Below, piece by piece: positions 17,201 through 25,196 of a stretch of 64,000 nucleotides of DNA. The position numbers and the translations under genes were made by a program. Below the pieces are notes generated by a model. That model saw nothing but the letters and a program-made list of their open reading frames with translations, was not told where the DNA came from and ran no database searches. The stretch's first letter is position 1, and each line of letters begins with the position of its first letter. Source of the stretch: Nitrospira sp. UBA6493 (lineage in GTDB: Bacteria; Nitrospirota; Nitrospiria; Nitrospirales; Nitrospiraceae); the NCBI GenBank assembly GCA_002435325.1, contig DJMJ01000032.1, positions 3,074 to 67,073 on the forward strand, read 5' to 3'.

Positions 17201-17319
17201 CGGTGCTCCATATATTGCAGCAGAATCACACCGATTCCCACGGTGAACGTGGTCATGAAAATGATCAGGAAGGGAAGCCATCCGTATCCGCGGGAGCGAT
17301 TGAGGTCTGACGTCATCAT
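14212..17319 (-). CDS. Hybrid histidine kinase (dCACHE-PAS-GAF-HisKA-HATPase-REC)
   Basis: 1035 residues. TM1 is at about 14-36, a periplasmic double-CACHE sensor at 45-295, TM2 at about 302-322. A PAS domain follows at 350-465 (ALDGVITIDAAGVITDWN), then GAF at 480-620. HisKA carries phospho-acceptor His668 in GGVAHDFNNLL. HATPase has DTGHGMDEE and GKGTGLGLSTVYG. The C-terminal receiver has LLVEDEP and LLTDVVMP, with the phospho-Asp in the latter. A fused receiver without an output domain implies phosphorelay to another protein. It precedes the CbbQ-like gene by 81 bp on the same strand; any regulatory link is unproven. Confidence 0.93.
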   Translation of the reverse strand: MMTSDLNRSRGYGWLPFLIIFMTTFTVGIGVILLQYMEHRFLGASGHQLTLAAAEVTDKLDRLLFERFGDARMMARAFALRSSDRSYLASYLNWVKTAYAPMYVSLAVTNQQGVVVAATESEMVGQDYSQSEWFNTAHGQRDVVVGEVMSHEGESGGATVSFTAPILDAEDTFLGVVTARVSVTVLEAVTTRTIRSLQLHEAFVGAIEYQMLDKKGVAFVDSSQHFNSPLNLLEMGLPSAQLGLQGDPGYVEEEHRRRHVPVVTGYAMTKGYGDFPGLGWTVLVRMDRDAVLSPIRSVIFWKVGGGALVIWIPLLGLLLWSTGRLRAEYRQAQQESAWARAAEAALLQSQERNRAIVDTALDGVITIDAAGVITDWNAQATAIFGWSREEVLGQLLAETVIPERDRDAQQLGLREFLKTGKGPILNRRIEVTARHREGREFPVELSVSPARIGDAYIFSAFIRDITDRRKAERRLASQYAVTRVLSESVTLEEAAPRVIQAVGESLEWDYGVFWRFDKQTSVLRCLNQWQAPTFKGDEFVSADWQQSFHSGEGLPGRVWASGEPYWVVDVTVDPRFVRSSLAAQVGLHGGFGLPVKVGEEVEGVIEFFSRYVREPDEELLKMATDIGLKLGQFGERTKAVKALHQTEAQLRQSQKMEAVGRLAGGVAHDFNNLLTVIRGYSELVLSRLSAGDPSKRELEEVKKAADRAASLTGQLLAFSRRQFVATKIVDLNALVANMDGMLRRLLGEDIVELCSELDPDLGAIKADPGQIEQIIMNLAVNARDAMPTGGRLTVETRNVSIRKKTFRDMLVLEKGNYVLLAVKDTGHGMDEETQSHIFEPFFTTKDKGKGTGLGLSTVYGIVKQSGGVIGVETKVGSGTTFKIYFPRVDGLVENGAPEAPNKENVQGRETILLVEDEPAVRGLVHETLRLQGYTVLEARHGIEALLAGTKYLGTIHLLLTDVVMPQMSGPEVAEKLLLVRPDMKVLYMSGYPDHPVFSQGGIKQDTSFLQKPFTPTALAEKVREVLDGAKAVRSS

Positions 17320-17332
17320 AAGAATGATTCAG

Positions 17333-18889
17333 TTAGTCCGCCGAGGCGATCCAACTCTTCACCATGGTCGTTGGATGATAGGCCTGCTTAGCCTTCTGCA
17401 GACCGGGCAATCCGGCATCATCCATCGCATTGATCCACTCCGCGCCGTTCCGCAATGCGGTCCGGCAGGTCTGCCGAAACAGCGCCTGCGCAAGCCCCGG
17501 CATCGACCGGTCCGCCACCTCGAACAGCACGGCATACGTCGTGGGCGTCAGCCAATACCCGAATGTGTAGGCTGCAATCTGATCGCGAACCATCGCGATA
17601 GTGCCCAACAATCCGAGCCGCTCGCCCCATGACCAAGCGATCTCGTGCGCGGCCTCGGCATCTTCCAGAAGCCACTGCCCCATCTGATCGAGACGGGCTG
17701 CTTGTTTTTGCCCCGCCCACCGCCGGTACAACGATCGGCAGCCTTGATGATGATCCGGGGAACGGTACGATTCGAACGTGACCGGCTGCTCACGCTCCAC
17801 GCGATTGCAGAGCGCCCGTTGGGACTTGTAACGATCTCCGGCCAGATTCGCCAAGGCCTCCGCGCGATACAGATAATCGGGGTTCTTGTTCGAAAAGTGG
17901 TAGGTGCGAGCGTCAAGCCCGTTCTTTTGGCTGTCCGTCAGATTCTCGATCCGGCTCACCGGTGATGCGCCGTTCCACTGCCGCATCAATGCAAAGCCCT
18001 CGCGCACGGCCTCTACAAATACTCCGGCCCCGAAAGGAGGCACCGGCATAAACCACCCATCAGGAGACTGCGCGAACAGAAAGTAGACGCCGTTCTGTTC
18101 CATCCACCGATGAGGAAGCGTCGTGGTCCATACATAATGATAGGGAAAGGCGAAGGCTGCCAGGGGCTCACGCACTGGAGAACCGGATGCCCGTAGCGCA
18201 GCCGCCATCATAGGGGCATCGGCGAGACGCAGCGGCTGAAGCCGCCGGTCCGGTTGATGCGCCCACACTCGCCGCGTTACCTCCGGCAACGGGGCCAGCA
18301 CCACCACATCGTCCTGATACCGGCCGATCAGGCGGGGATGCGCCTCAAGCACGCGAAGCGCAGACTCCTCGCCCAGAAGTTGTTGCACCCGCTCCCGATG
18401 CACGCGAATCTCGCTCGACCTAGCCTCCCGCATAAACGGGCATTTCGTGTCCCAACCCAGGACGATCTGATCCCCGGCCTCGTTCCACATCAGCGCCAAC
18501 GGATACAGCTGGCAATCCAGCGGCCGGCGTTGATAAATCCCGCACTGAGCGGACTCCGGATCGAAGGCCGGACAGTGATACCCATCGCCGGCAGGATCGT
18601 TCACCAGCGCAATCTGCGCTCCGGCAGGATCATCGAACAAGGCAGGGGAAAGGCCTAGGGAAACCGCCTCGCGTATCTCGTCACGGGTAAAATAGGGGCG
18701 GAGAAAACTGTCGGACTCAGGAAAACGGCAACAGACATCGCATTGCGCACAGACCTCACCGGGAACTATCTGCGGCAGATGCGGCAACAGCGTCACCTGG
18801 GAGTTGAACTCCGTCTGGACAGGCGTCATTAGGTTCCCATCATACGATGGGCCGCAGAATCGAGCAAGCTTCCTTTGCTTCGCATCCAT
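17333..18889 (-). CDS. YkgJ-type cysteine-cluster protein fused to an acyltransferase-like (DUF2156/GNAT-fold) domain
   Basis: 518 residues. The N-terminal roughly 170 have the YkgJ zinc/iron-chelating pattern: CAQCDVCC, then GYHCPAF, AQCGIYQRRPLDCQLYP and DTKCPF. The C-terminal roughly 250 (from about 240) resemble the DUF2156/phosphatidylglycerol lysyltransferase C-domain, by YRSPDHHQGCRSLYRRW, YWLTPTTYAVLFEVAD and ALRNGAEWINAMDDAGLPG. A function joining the halves is not known to me; the second assignment is less sure. The start could instead be Met21 (18829). It is divergent from the ATP-grasp-like gene and ends 13 bp before the hybrid kinase start. Confidence 0.7.
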   Translation of the reverse strand: MDAKQRKLARFCGPSYDGNLMTPVQTEFNSQVTLLPHLPQIVPGEVCAQCDVCCRFPESDSFLRPYFTRDEIREAVSLGLSPALFDDPAGAQIALVNDPAGDGYHCPAFDPESAQCGIYQRRPLDCQLYPLALMWNEAGDQIVLGWDTKCPFMREARSSEIRVHRERVQQLLGEESALRVLEAHPRLIGRYQDDVVVLAPLPEVTRRVWAHQPDRRLQPLRLADAPMMAAALRASGSPVREPLAAFAFPYHYVWTTTLPHRWMEQNGVYFLFAQSPDGWFMPVPPFGAGVFVEAVREGFALMRQWNGASPVSRIENLTDSQKNGLDARTYHFSNKNPDYLYRAEALANLAGDRYKSQRALCNRVEREQPVTFESYRSPDHHQGCRSLYRRWAGQKQAARLDQMGQWLLEDAEAAHEIAWSWGERLGLLGTIAMVRDQIAAYTFGYWLTPTTYAVLFEVADRSMPGLAQALFRQTCRTALRNGAEWINAMDDAGLPGLQKAKQAYHPTTMVKSWIASAD

Positions 18890-19049
18890 CCCTTAAATGG
18901 CCGGGGCCACTTGGAGTCGGTGCACGTCAGCCGCGCATCCAGAGGGCGATTCGGCGAAACACTCCCCACTTGTCCGTCCCTCACCCCCGTGATAGCATCC
19001 GTCCATCGACGCTCATTCGTCCGAAGGTTTCCCCACAAGGATTCTGCCA

Positions 19050-20537
19050 TTGGCACAGACTGAGACCCATCCCGCATCCCCCTGTTCAGCCCTTGCTCCA
19101 ACTGTCGCCCTCCACCGCTGCGAGGCTATTCGCGCCCAGGTTATGTCCGCCGGCTTGTATGCGCCAACAACCGATGCCGCATCAGCGGCGCGGCCTGCCG
19201 GCCTTCAGGCCGCCACCACGTGGCGCGTCAGCCCCTGTCCATTATTCCTTTCGCCAGAACACCTGGCGTTTTTCACCAAATTAGGCCCCCAACTGTTGAC
19301 GTTCTATCGCGCGCTCAACCGGCTCTATCAGGACAGCGCGAAGGGTCTGCAACCGGCCTGGGCCGCGCGTTATCTTGACCAGGGCAAACCCGAATCCTTG
19401 ATCGCCTACAGCCGGATGAAACGGTTCCGAGACGACCTTCCCGCCGTGATCAGGCCGGATGTGATTCCGACCCAGGACGGCATGGTCATCACCGAACTGG
19501 ATTCGGTCCCGGGCGGGATCGGACTGACCGCCTGCCTCTCGTCGATTTATAGCGGGCTCGACGAGACGCCCCTCTCGATCATCGGCGGGCGAGACGGCAT
19601 GGTGCGAGGGTTCGCCGCCATGTTACGGGCGATGCAAAATGCACAAGCCGGCTGTATCGCGATCGTCGTCTCGGAAGAAGCCAAAGACTACCGGCCGGAG
19701 ATGGCCTGGCTGGCAGCGCGGCTCCGCGAACTGCACATTGAAGCCTACTGTGTGGAGCCTCGCGACGTGCACTTCACAGAAGAAGGGCTGCGGCTCCGAC
19801 TCGACACCCGTGATCTGCCGATTGCCGTTCTTTATCGCTTCTACGAGCTCTTCGATTTGTTGAATATCCCCAAAGCTGAATTGATTCAATATGCCGCCAA
19901 AAAGGACTGGGTATCCGTCACCCCGCCCTACAAGCCGGCCTTGGAGGAAAAGTCCTCGTTTGCCCTGCTGCACCATCCCGTTTTGCGGCCGTTCTGGGAA
20001 AAAGAGTTGGGAGCATCCACGTTCCTCGACTTGACCACGATCATGCCGCGCACCTGGCTGCTCGACCCGGCGCCCATCCCTCCGGCCGCGACGATTCCCG
20101 GCCTTCTGATGGGTGGCCGAGCGGTCACCAATTGGCGAGACCTGGCGGCCGCCACGCAAAAAGAACGGCACTACGTCATCAAGCCCTCGGGCTTTTCCGA
20201 ACTCGCCTGGGGCAGCCGGGGAGTCTCCGTGGGCCACGATCTTCCGCAAGCCGATTGGGCCGCCGCCATCGACCAGGCCCTATCCTCCTTTCCAACCACG
20301 CCCTATATCTTGCAAGAATTCCATAAGGGGCGTCTGTTCGAACTGGACTACTGGGATGCGACCTCCAATACCATGCAACGCATGAACGGGCGCGCCCGCC
20401 TTTCGCCGTATTATTTCGTCTCCGGCGGCAAGGCCGAACTCGCGGGCATCCTTGCAACAATCTGTTCGGCTGAAAAGAAAATCATCCACGGCATGAAAGA
20501 CGCCATCATGGTCCCTTGCGCCGTACAGCCACAATAA
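19050..20537 (+). CDS. ATP-grasp-like protein of unknown function
   Basis: 495 residues. The C-terminal region reads like an ATP-grasp fold: HYVIKPSGFSELAWGSRGVS (nucleotide lysine and small-strand loop), then YILQEFHKGRLFELDYWD. An N-terminal part contains VITELDSVPGGIGLT and CIAIVVSEEAKDYRPEM, as in glutathionylspermidine-synthase-like proteins. It would ligate a carboxylate to an amine or thiol, but no substrate can be named. The start is TTG 19050 with AAGGA nine bases before; ATG 19143 is the alternative. It is the first of a plus-strand run to 25931 and divergent from the YkgJ fusion gene. Confidence 0.6.
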   Translation: MAQTETHPASPCSALAPTVALHRCEAIRAQVMSAGLYAPTTDAASAARPAGLQAATTWRVSPCPLFLSPEHLAFFTKLGPQLLTFYRALNRLYQDSAKGLQPAWAARYLDQGKPESLIAYSRMKRFRDDLPAVIRPDVIPTQDGMVITELDSVPGGIGLTACLSSIYSGLDETPLSIIGGRDGMVRGFAAMLRAMQNAQAGCIAIVVSEEAKDYRPEMAWLAARLRELHIEAYCVEPRDVHFTEEGLRLRLDTRDLPIAVLYRFYELFDLLNIPKAELIQYAAKKDWVSVTPPYKPALEEKSSFALLHHPVLRPFWEKELGASTFLDLTTIMPRTWLLDPAPIPPAATIPGLLMGGRAVTNWRDLAAATQKERHYVIKPSGFSELAWGSRGVSVGHDLPQADWAAAIDQALSSFPTTPYILQEFHKGRLFELDYWDATSNTMQRMNGRARLSPYYFVSGGKAELAGILATICSAEKKIIHGMKDAIMVPCAVQPQ

Positions 20538-20634
20538 ACCCGGCCGGCCAGCCTGAGGCAATCAGGAATATGTGCACGATCCCCCCATTCCCTCATTCCA
20601 CTTTCAGGGATGTCCATGGTAGCCTAAGACCATC

Positions 20635-20880
20635 ATGGCTCTGACGCTGTACCACGTTGATTGGTGTCCGGACTGCGAAGTCGTCCGCGACAAACTCGCG
20701 CAACTGGGTGTCGCCTATGACGACGTGGTCGTGCCGGATGCGCGCCCGATGCGGAAACAGGTCTATGAAGTGTCCGGGCAATACTACGTACCAGTCCTGA
20801 AAGACGGAGCAACCGTGCTGACGGAAACACGCGATATTCTGTCCCACCTCGATACACACTATGCCAAGATCTCTCCATAA
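20635..20880 (+). CDS. Glutaredoxin/GST-N-like small thiol protein
   Basis: 81 residues with a thioredoxin-like fold: TLYHVDWCPDCEVVRDKL gives a WCPDC dithiol, then YVPVLKDGATVLTETRDIL holds the cis-proline (VP) and the GST-N-like end. Probably a glutaredoxin-type thiol:disulfide protein. There is no good ribosome-binding site; a small palindrome ATGGT...ACCAT abuts the ATG. Monocistronic or first of the group leading into kamA (60 bp gap). Confidence 0.85.
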   Translation: MALTLYHVDWCPDCEVVRDKLAQLGVAYDDVVVPDARPMRKQVYEVSGQYYVPVLKDGATVLTETRDILSHLDTHYAKISP

Positions 20881-20939
20881 GAAAGAAGCGCCCACGCTCC
20901 CGCACAATCGGCGTCAGGAGCCACCCAGCCCTGCCGTAA

Positions 20940-22097
20940 ATGGGTTCATCTCTTGAAAAGGAGGCCGTGAGACCCGTGGAAGAATGGAGACGCATCCTCG
21001 CTGAGAGCATCGTCAAGCCGAAAGACCTGGCCGAGCGCTTTGGCGTGGACGAGAAAGAAATAGAAGCGATCGTCGGGCCCTACCCGATGCGGATTACCCC
21101 GACCGTGCTCGGCACAATCAAAGCCAAGGGCGACGCGATCTGGAAACAAGTCGTTCCGGAAATGGCGGAACTGGCGGACATCGAGGCCGAGGACGACCCC
21201 CTCGAAGAAGATCTCATGAGCCCGGTGCCCCATCTAGTGCACCGCTATCCGGATCGTGCGCTCTTGATGGTCACCAACCAATGCCCCATCTACTGCCGCT
21301 TCTGCACCAGAAAACGGCTCGTGGGGAAACCGGGATTTCTTAAGAAGGGCGAGTTGGACCGGGCCATTACCTATCTACGCGAACACCAGGAAGTGCGGGA
21401 CGTGATCCTGTCAGGCGGCGATCCGTTATTGCTCCCCGACTACCTGCTCGAACGGGTGCTCAAGGCGCTCCGGACGATTCCCCACTTGGAACTTATTCGC
21501 ATCGGCTCGCGCGTACCCGGCACCCTGCCGCAACGAATCACCCCGAAGCTCTGTGAGATGGTCAAAAAATACCATCCCATATACATGAACCTGCACTTCA
21601 ACCACCCGGACGAACTGACGCCCGAAGTCAAAACCGCCTGTGGCATGCTGGCGGACGCAGGCATTCCGCTCGGCGCGCAAACCGTGCTCTTAAAGGGCGT
21701 GAACGATGATCCCGAGATCATGAAACGCCTCGTCCACCAGCTGTTGCTCGCGCGAGTAAAGCCCTACTACCTCTATCAAGCGGACCTGACCAAGGGCACC
21801 AACCATTTCCGCACGACGGTCGAAACCGGCCTGAATATCATCAAGGCCCTTCAAGGCCATACCAGCGGCATGGCGGTACCGCACTTTGTGATCGATGCCC
21901 CCGGCGGAGGCGGAAAAATCCCCCTCCTCCCCGACGACTACCTTGTCCATCTCGATGAAAACGGGGCCATGCTCAGAAATTACGAACACAAAACGTTCCA
22001 CTATCCCCAACCCAAACAGAGTCAGGGCCGCGAATTGCCGATGGTCGGCGCGCACCCGGGCTGGGGTTCGTGCGCGAACGGTCATGAGGAGGCGTGA
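20940..22097 (+). CDS. kamA: KamA-family lysine 2,3-aminomutase (radical SAM, PLP)
   Basis: 385 residues. The radical SAM cysteines are in TNQCPIYCRFCTRKRLVG (CxxxCxxC). SGGDPLLLPD follows, then the KamA blocks RIGSRVPGTLPQRIT, YMNLHFNHPDE and PHFVIDAPGGGGKIPLLPD, which includes the PLP and substrate regions. It would convert lysine to beta-lysine, or serve in EF-P-type modification as EpmB; the length and C-terminus fit KamA better. AAAAGGAGG lies inside the frame at 20956-20964, so the true start may be GTG 20967 or GTG 20976. It is followed closely by the dCTP deaminase gene. Confidence 0.88.
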   Translation: MGSSLEKEAVRPVEEWRRILAESIVKPKDLAERFGVDEKEIEAIVGPYPMRITPTVLGTIKAKGDAIWKQVVPEMAELADIEAEDDPLEEDLMSPVPHLVHRYPDRALLMVTNQCPIYCRFCTRKRLVGKPGFLKKGELDRAITYLREHQEVRDVILSGGDPLLLPDYLLERVLKALRTIPHLELIRIGSRVPGTLPQRITPKLCEMVKKYHPIYMNLHFNHPDELTPEVKTACGMLADAGIPLGAQTVLLKGVNDDPEIMKRLVHQLLLARVKPYYLYQADLTKGTNHFRTTVETGLNIIKALQGHTSGMAVPHFVIDAPGGGGKIPLLPDDYLVHLDENGAMLRNYEHKTFHYPQPKQSQGRELPMVGAHPGWGSCANGHEEA

Positions 22098-22104
22098 ACA
22101 GCAG

Positions 22105-23259
22105 GTGAGTAGACGCGCAACCCAGGGCATTCTCCCCTACCAGGACATCAAGCAACTGATTGCCAGCCGGGCCATCACCGCCTCTCCGGCCATTGAAGAG
22201 CGGCAGATTCAGCCGGCCAGCCTCGACCTGCGCCTGGGGCGCAAAGCCTATCGGCTCATCAGTAGCTTTCTCCCGGAGCTCTCCACCATATCCTCACGGC
22301 TCAATGTGCTCGACTTCTATCAATCCGATCTCGTGATGTACGAGATGGACCTGACTGAGGGCGCAATTCTTGAGAAGGGCCATGTCTATCTGGTTCCGCT
22401 GCTCGAAACGCTCAAACTCCCGAAGATTCTCCGGGCCAGAGCCAATCCAAAAAGCACGACCGGCCGGCTGGACGTCTTCACCCGCATCGTCACCGACTTG
22501 AACACCGGCTTCGACGAAATCCGCGCCGGCTACCAGGGGCCGCTCTTTCTCGAAATCGTCCCGCGCTCGTTCGCGATCAAGGTGCGCACCGGCCAATCGC
22601 TGAATCAGATCCGCTTTGTCCGGGGCGAGGCCACGGTCTCCGATGCATCGCTGAAAACGCTGCACAGTAAATCCCCGCTGCTCTACCACAACAGCGCGCC
22701 TAGGAAACCCTTGGGCGCCCGTGAATTCCGCGCCGAGCGCGGGCTGTTCCTGCGGATCGATCTCAAAGGGGAAGACCGCGCCGACTCCTCCATTATCGGT
22801 TATCGCGCCAAGAAGAACAGCCACGTCATCGACCTGGCCAAAGTCGGCCATTACGCCGCTGCCGATTTCTGGGAGCCGCTCCACCGGCACCGGCACGACA
22901 GTTTGCTCCTGGAACCGGAAGAGTTTTACATCCTGGCCTCGAAAGAACGGATCCGCGTCCCGGCCGGCTATGCTGCGGAGATGGTGGCCTACGAAGCAGC
23001 CTGCGGAGAACTGCGCACCCACTATGCGGGATTCTTCGACCCGGGATTCGGCTATGGCGCAGAGGGGGAGATCAAAGGCACCCAGGTTGTCCTGGAAGTC
23101 CGCCCGCACGACGTGCCCTTCCTGATCCACGACGGCCAGACATTTTTTAAGGTTGTATATGACCGCATGCTCGACGTACCCTCACAACTCTATGGCACCA
23201 CGTTAGGGTCGTCCTATCAACGACAGGCCCTCACACTCAGCAAACATTTTAAAGTGTGA
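22105..23259 (+). CDS. dcd: Two-domain 2'-deoxycytidine 5'-triphosphate deaminase
   Basis: 384 residues, about twice the usual bacterial Dcd, and matching the long form known from Alphaproteobacteria. The first half has QPASLDLRLG, ARANPKSTTGRLDVFTRIV and GYQGPLFLEIVPRSFAIKV. The second repeats the fold with YRAKKNSHVIDLAKVGHY, ADFWEPLH and HYAGFFDPGFGYG...VVLEVRPHDVPFLI. It supplies dUTP for dTMP synthesis. GTG 22105 is preferred, 7 nt after the kamA stop; ATG 22084 inside kamA is possible. The very long frame back to 21895 is a shadow of kamA. Confidence 0.9.
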   Translation: MSRRATQGILPYQDIKQLIASRAITASPAIEERQIQPASLDLRLGRKAYRLISSFLPELSTISSRLNVLDFYQSDLVMYEMDLTEGAILEKGHVYLVPLLETLKLPKILRARANPKSTTGRLDVFTRIVTDLNTGFDEIRAGYQGPLFLEIVPRSFAIKVRTGQSLNQIRFVRGEATVSDASLKTLHSKSPLLYHNSAPRKPLGAREFRAERGLFLRIDLKGEDRADSSIIGYRAKKNSHVIDLAKVGHYAAADFWEPLHRHRHDSLLLEPEEFYILASKERIRVPAGYAAEMVAYEAACGELRTHYAGFFDPGFGYGAEGEIKGTQVVLEVRPHDVPFLIHDGQTFFKVVYDRMLDVPSQLYGTTLGSSYQRQALTLSKHFKV

Positions 23260-23261
23260 TT

Positions 23262-23660
23262 ATGGCTCCCACAGATTTGCCCTCAAAAGATTCGGCCCAC
23301 ACACCGCCGCCCGCAGACGATGAGTCGGGAAACGACAAACAATTGAGCGTCGCCGGCATGATGACCGGGACCGCGCTGATGTTCATCGGCTTTTTGAACG
23401 TGTTTTTGTCGATCAGCGGCGGATTTGAAATCAATGCCGTGCCCCTCCTCATCTACTTCGGAGGGGTCGCCGTCTGGGCCAACGCAGTGATCGAGAACCC
23501 AACCTGGCGCTACAGCGTCATGATCAGCGCCATCGTGATCGGGCTGGGATTCTTTCACTACGGCGAAGTGCTCTTCTGGCACAAGCAAGTCGTCTTCTGG
23601 TCCACCGTCGTGCTCGTGATGTACTTCATGTTCCGAGAGCCGAAACAGCCAGACCGATAA
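23262..23660 (+). CDS. Small integral membrane protein, unknown function
   Basis: 132 residues from ATG 23262. A polar, acidic N-terminus of about 30 is followed by four predicted membrane helices (VAGMMTGTALMFIGFLNVF; AVPLLIYFGGVAVWANAV; YSVMISAIVIGLGFFHYG; VVFWSTVVLVMYFMF) and a short basic end. Family not recognised. It begins at the dcd stop, so it is probably cotranscribed with kamA-dcd. Confidence 0.75.
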   Translation: MAPTDLPSKDSAHTPPPADDESGNDKQLSVAGMMTGTALMFIGFLNVFLSISGGFEINAVPLLIYFGGVAVWANAVIENPTWRYSVMISAIVIGLGFFHYGEVLFWHKQVVFWSTVVLVMYFMFREPKQPDR

Positions 23661-23716
23661 GCCCTGCCGGCGTATCGCTTGGGGATACGCGAAGACCGTG
23701 CTCACGTCCTACTCCG

Positions 23717-24409
23717 ATGGCGATTTCCGTCATTATCCCGACACTGAATGAATCCTCGACCATCGCGCGCACGGTGACGCGCACGGTGGCGTTGAGCTTC
23801 GAGGAGATAATCGTCAGCGACGGAGGCAGCACCGACCCCACCGTCCCCATGGTTCAAGTGTGCTGCGACCGCGTCCCATCCACCCGCCTCGTCACAGGTC
23901 CAACAGGCCGCGCACGCCAACTGAACGCAGGCGCCCAGGCGAGCCGCGGCGATATTCTCGTCTTCCTGCATGCCGACACAGAGCTGCCTCCCAATGCCAA
24001 GGCCGTGATCGAATCCGCCATGGCTGACCCGAAGGTCGTCGGAGGCCGTTTCGATATCCGCTTCGACCGCCCCTCCCGCTGGGGCGACATGATCAGCTGG
24101 TTCATGAACCGCCGCTCGCGCATGACCGGGATCGCCACCGGCGATCAGGCCATCTTCGTCCGGCGCGAGGTCTTCAAACAGATGGGCGGTTTCCCGGACA
24201 TTCCCTTGATGGAAGATATCGAATTCAGCCGCCGACTGAAACGCTTGGGCGCCACGGCGCCGCTCGCCGAAATTGTCACCACATCCTTTCGCCGCTGGGA
24301 GCAAAACGGCCCCCTCCGCACAATTCTCTTGATGTGGACCCTCCGCTTCCTGTATTGGCTCGGCGTCAGTCCTGTTCGGCTCAACCAATGGTACCGTGCA
24401 GTCCGATAA
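23717..24409 (+). CDS. Family-2 glycosyltransferase (TIGR04283 type)
   Basis: 230 residues. GT-A fold: SVIIPTLNESSTI, IIVSDGGSTDPT, ARQLNAGAQASRGDILVFLHADTELP (DxD-like HAD), and FVRREVFKQMGGFPDIPLMEDIEFSRRLK. This matches the short GT2 family often named 'arsenosugar biosynthesis glycosyltransferase' because of its neighbours in some cyanobacteria. No arsenosugar radical SAM (ArsS) is here, so that name should not be taken as function. The next gene, 4 nt on, is the usual DUF2064 partner. Confidence 0.87.
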   Translation: MAISVIIPTLNESSTIARTVTRTVALSFEEIIVSDGGSTDPTVPMVQVCCDRVPSTRLVTGPTGRARQLNAGAQASRGDILVFLHADTELPPNAKAVIESAMADPKVVGGRFDIRFDRPSRWGDMISWFMNRRSRMTGIATGDQAIFVRREVFKQMGGFPDIPLMEDIEFSRRLKRLGATAPLAEIVTTSFRRWEQNGPLRTILLMWTLRFLYWLGVSPVRLNQWYRAVR

Positions 24410-24412
24410 CCC

Positions 24413-25180
24413 ATGAATAAATTCCAACAGAAATCTGCTCAACCTACAACAGCCACACCACAATCAGCGGCCCTGGTGATCTTTGCCAAAGCCCCCGTGC
24501 CAGGCCAGGTGAAGACACGCCTATGTCCTCCGCTGACACCGGACGAAGCGGCCACCTTACACGGCAGCTTTGTCCTCGACACCCTCGAACGAACCAAACT
24601 GGCTGCCACCAAGCTGAAACTGCCGATTGATCGCTACCTTGCCTGCGCGCCTTCGTCCACGCTCGTCTTCTTTCAAATTATGGAGGAACGGCAAAGCGTG
24701 AAGTTGATCGATCAAATCGGCAACGATCTGGGCGCGCGCATGCAGCAGGCTTTTGACGCCCTGTTCGCCAAAGGCTATCAGCGCGTGCTGATCGTCGGGA
24801 CCGATATCCCCTCGCTGCCGCTGGAGCACTATAAACAAGCCCTCGCCCTCCTGGAGACAAACGACCTCGTGCTCGGCCCAGCACTCGACGGGGGCTATTA
24901 TCTGATCGGCCTCACCCGCCCCGCGCCTACGCTGTTTGCCGACATTCCCTGGTCCACCGACCGGGTGCTGTCCTTGACGCGGGAGAAAGCGACCGCCCTT
25001 GAACTTAAGACCGCGCTGCTGCCACCCTGGCGCGACATCGATACCATCGACGATCTCACCGCGCTCATCGACGCAGCCGCAATAGACGGTAAGAAACCCA
25101 AACACGAACAGGTGTTTTCACAACGGACCGCCGGAGCGCTGCAATTCATCGGAAAGAAGCTCCGCTCACGAACCTTATAG
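24413..25180 (+). CDS. DUF2064 / TIGR04282 glycosyltransferase-like protein
   Basis: 255 residues. LVIFAKAPVPGQVKTRLCPPL is the nucleotidyl-/glycosyl-transferase-like N-terminal signature. It is followed by GARMQQAFDALFAKGYQRVLIVGTDIPSLP (shortened here) and DLVLGPALDGGYYLIGL, then PWSTDRVL and RDIDTIDDL, all DUF2064 hallmarks. It always pairs with the TIGR04283 transferase, as here with a 4-nt gap. The C-terminal roughly 30 residues after DAAA are a poorly conserved tail. The substrate is unknown. Confidence 0.87.
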   Translation: MNKFQQKSAQPTTATPQSAALVIFAKAPVPGQVKTRLCPPLTPDEAATLHGSFVLDTLERTKLAATKLKLPIDRYLACAPSSTLVFFQIMEERQSVKLIDQIGNDLGARMQQAFDALFAKGYQRVLIVGTDIPSLPLEHYKQALALLETNDLVLGPALDGGYYLIGLTRPAPTLFADIPWSTDRVLSLTREKATALELKTALLPPWRDIDTIDDLTALIDAAAIDGKKPKHEQVFSQRTAGALQFIGKKLRSRTL

Positions 25181-25196
25181 AGAGAGCATAATCACC

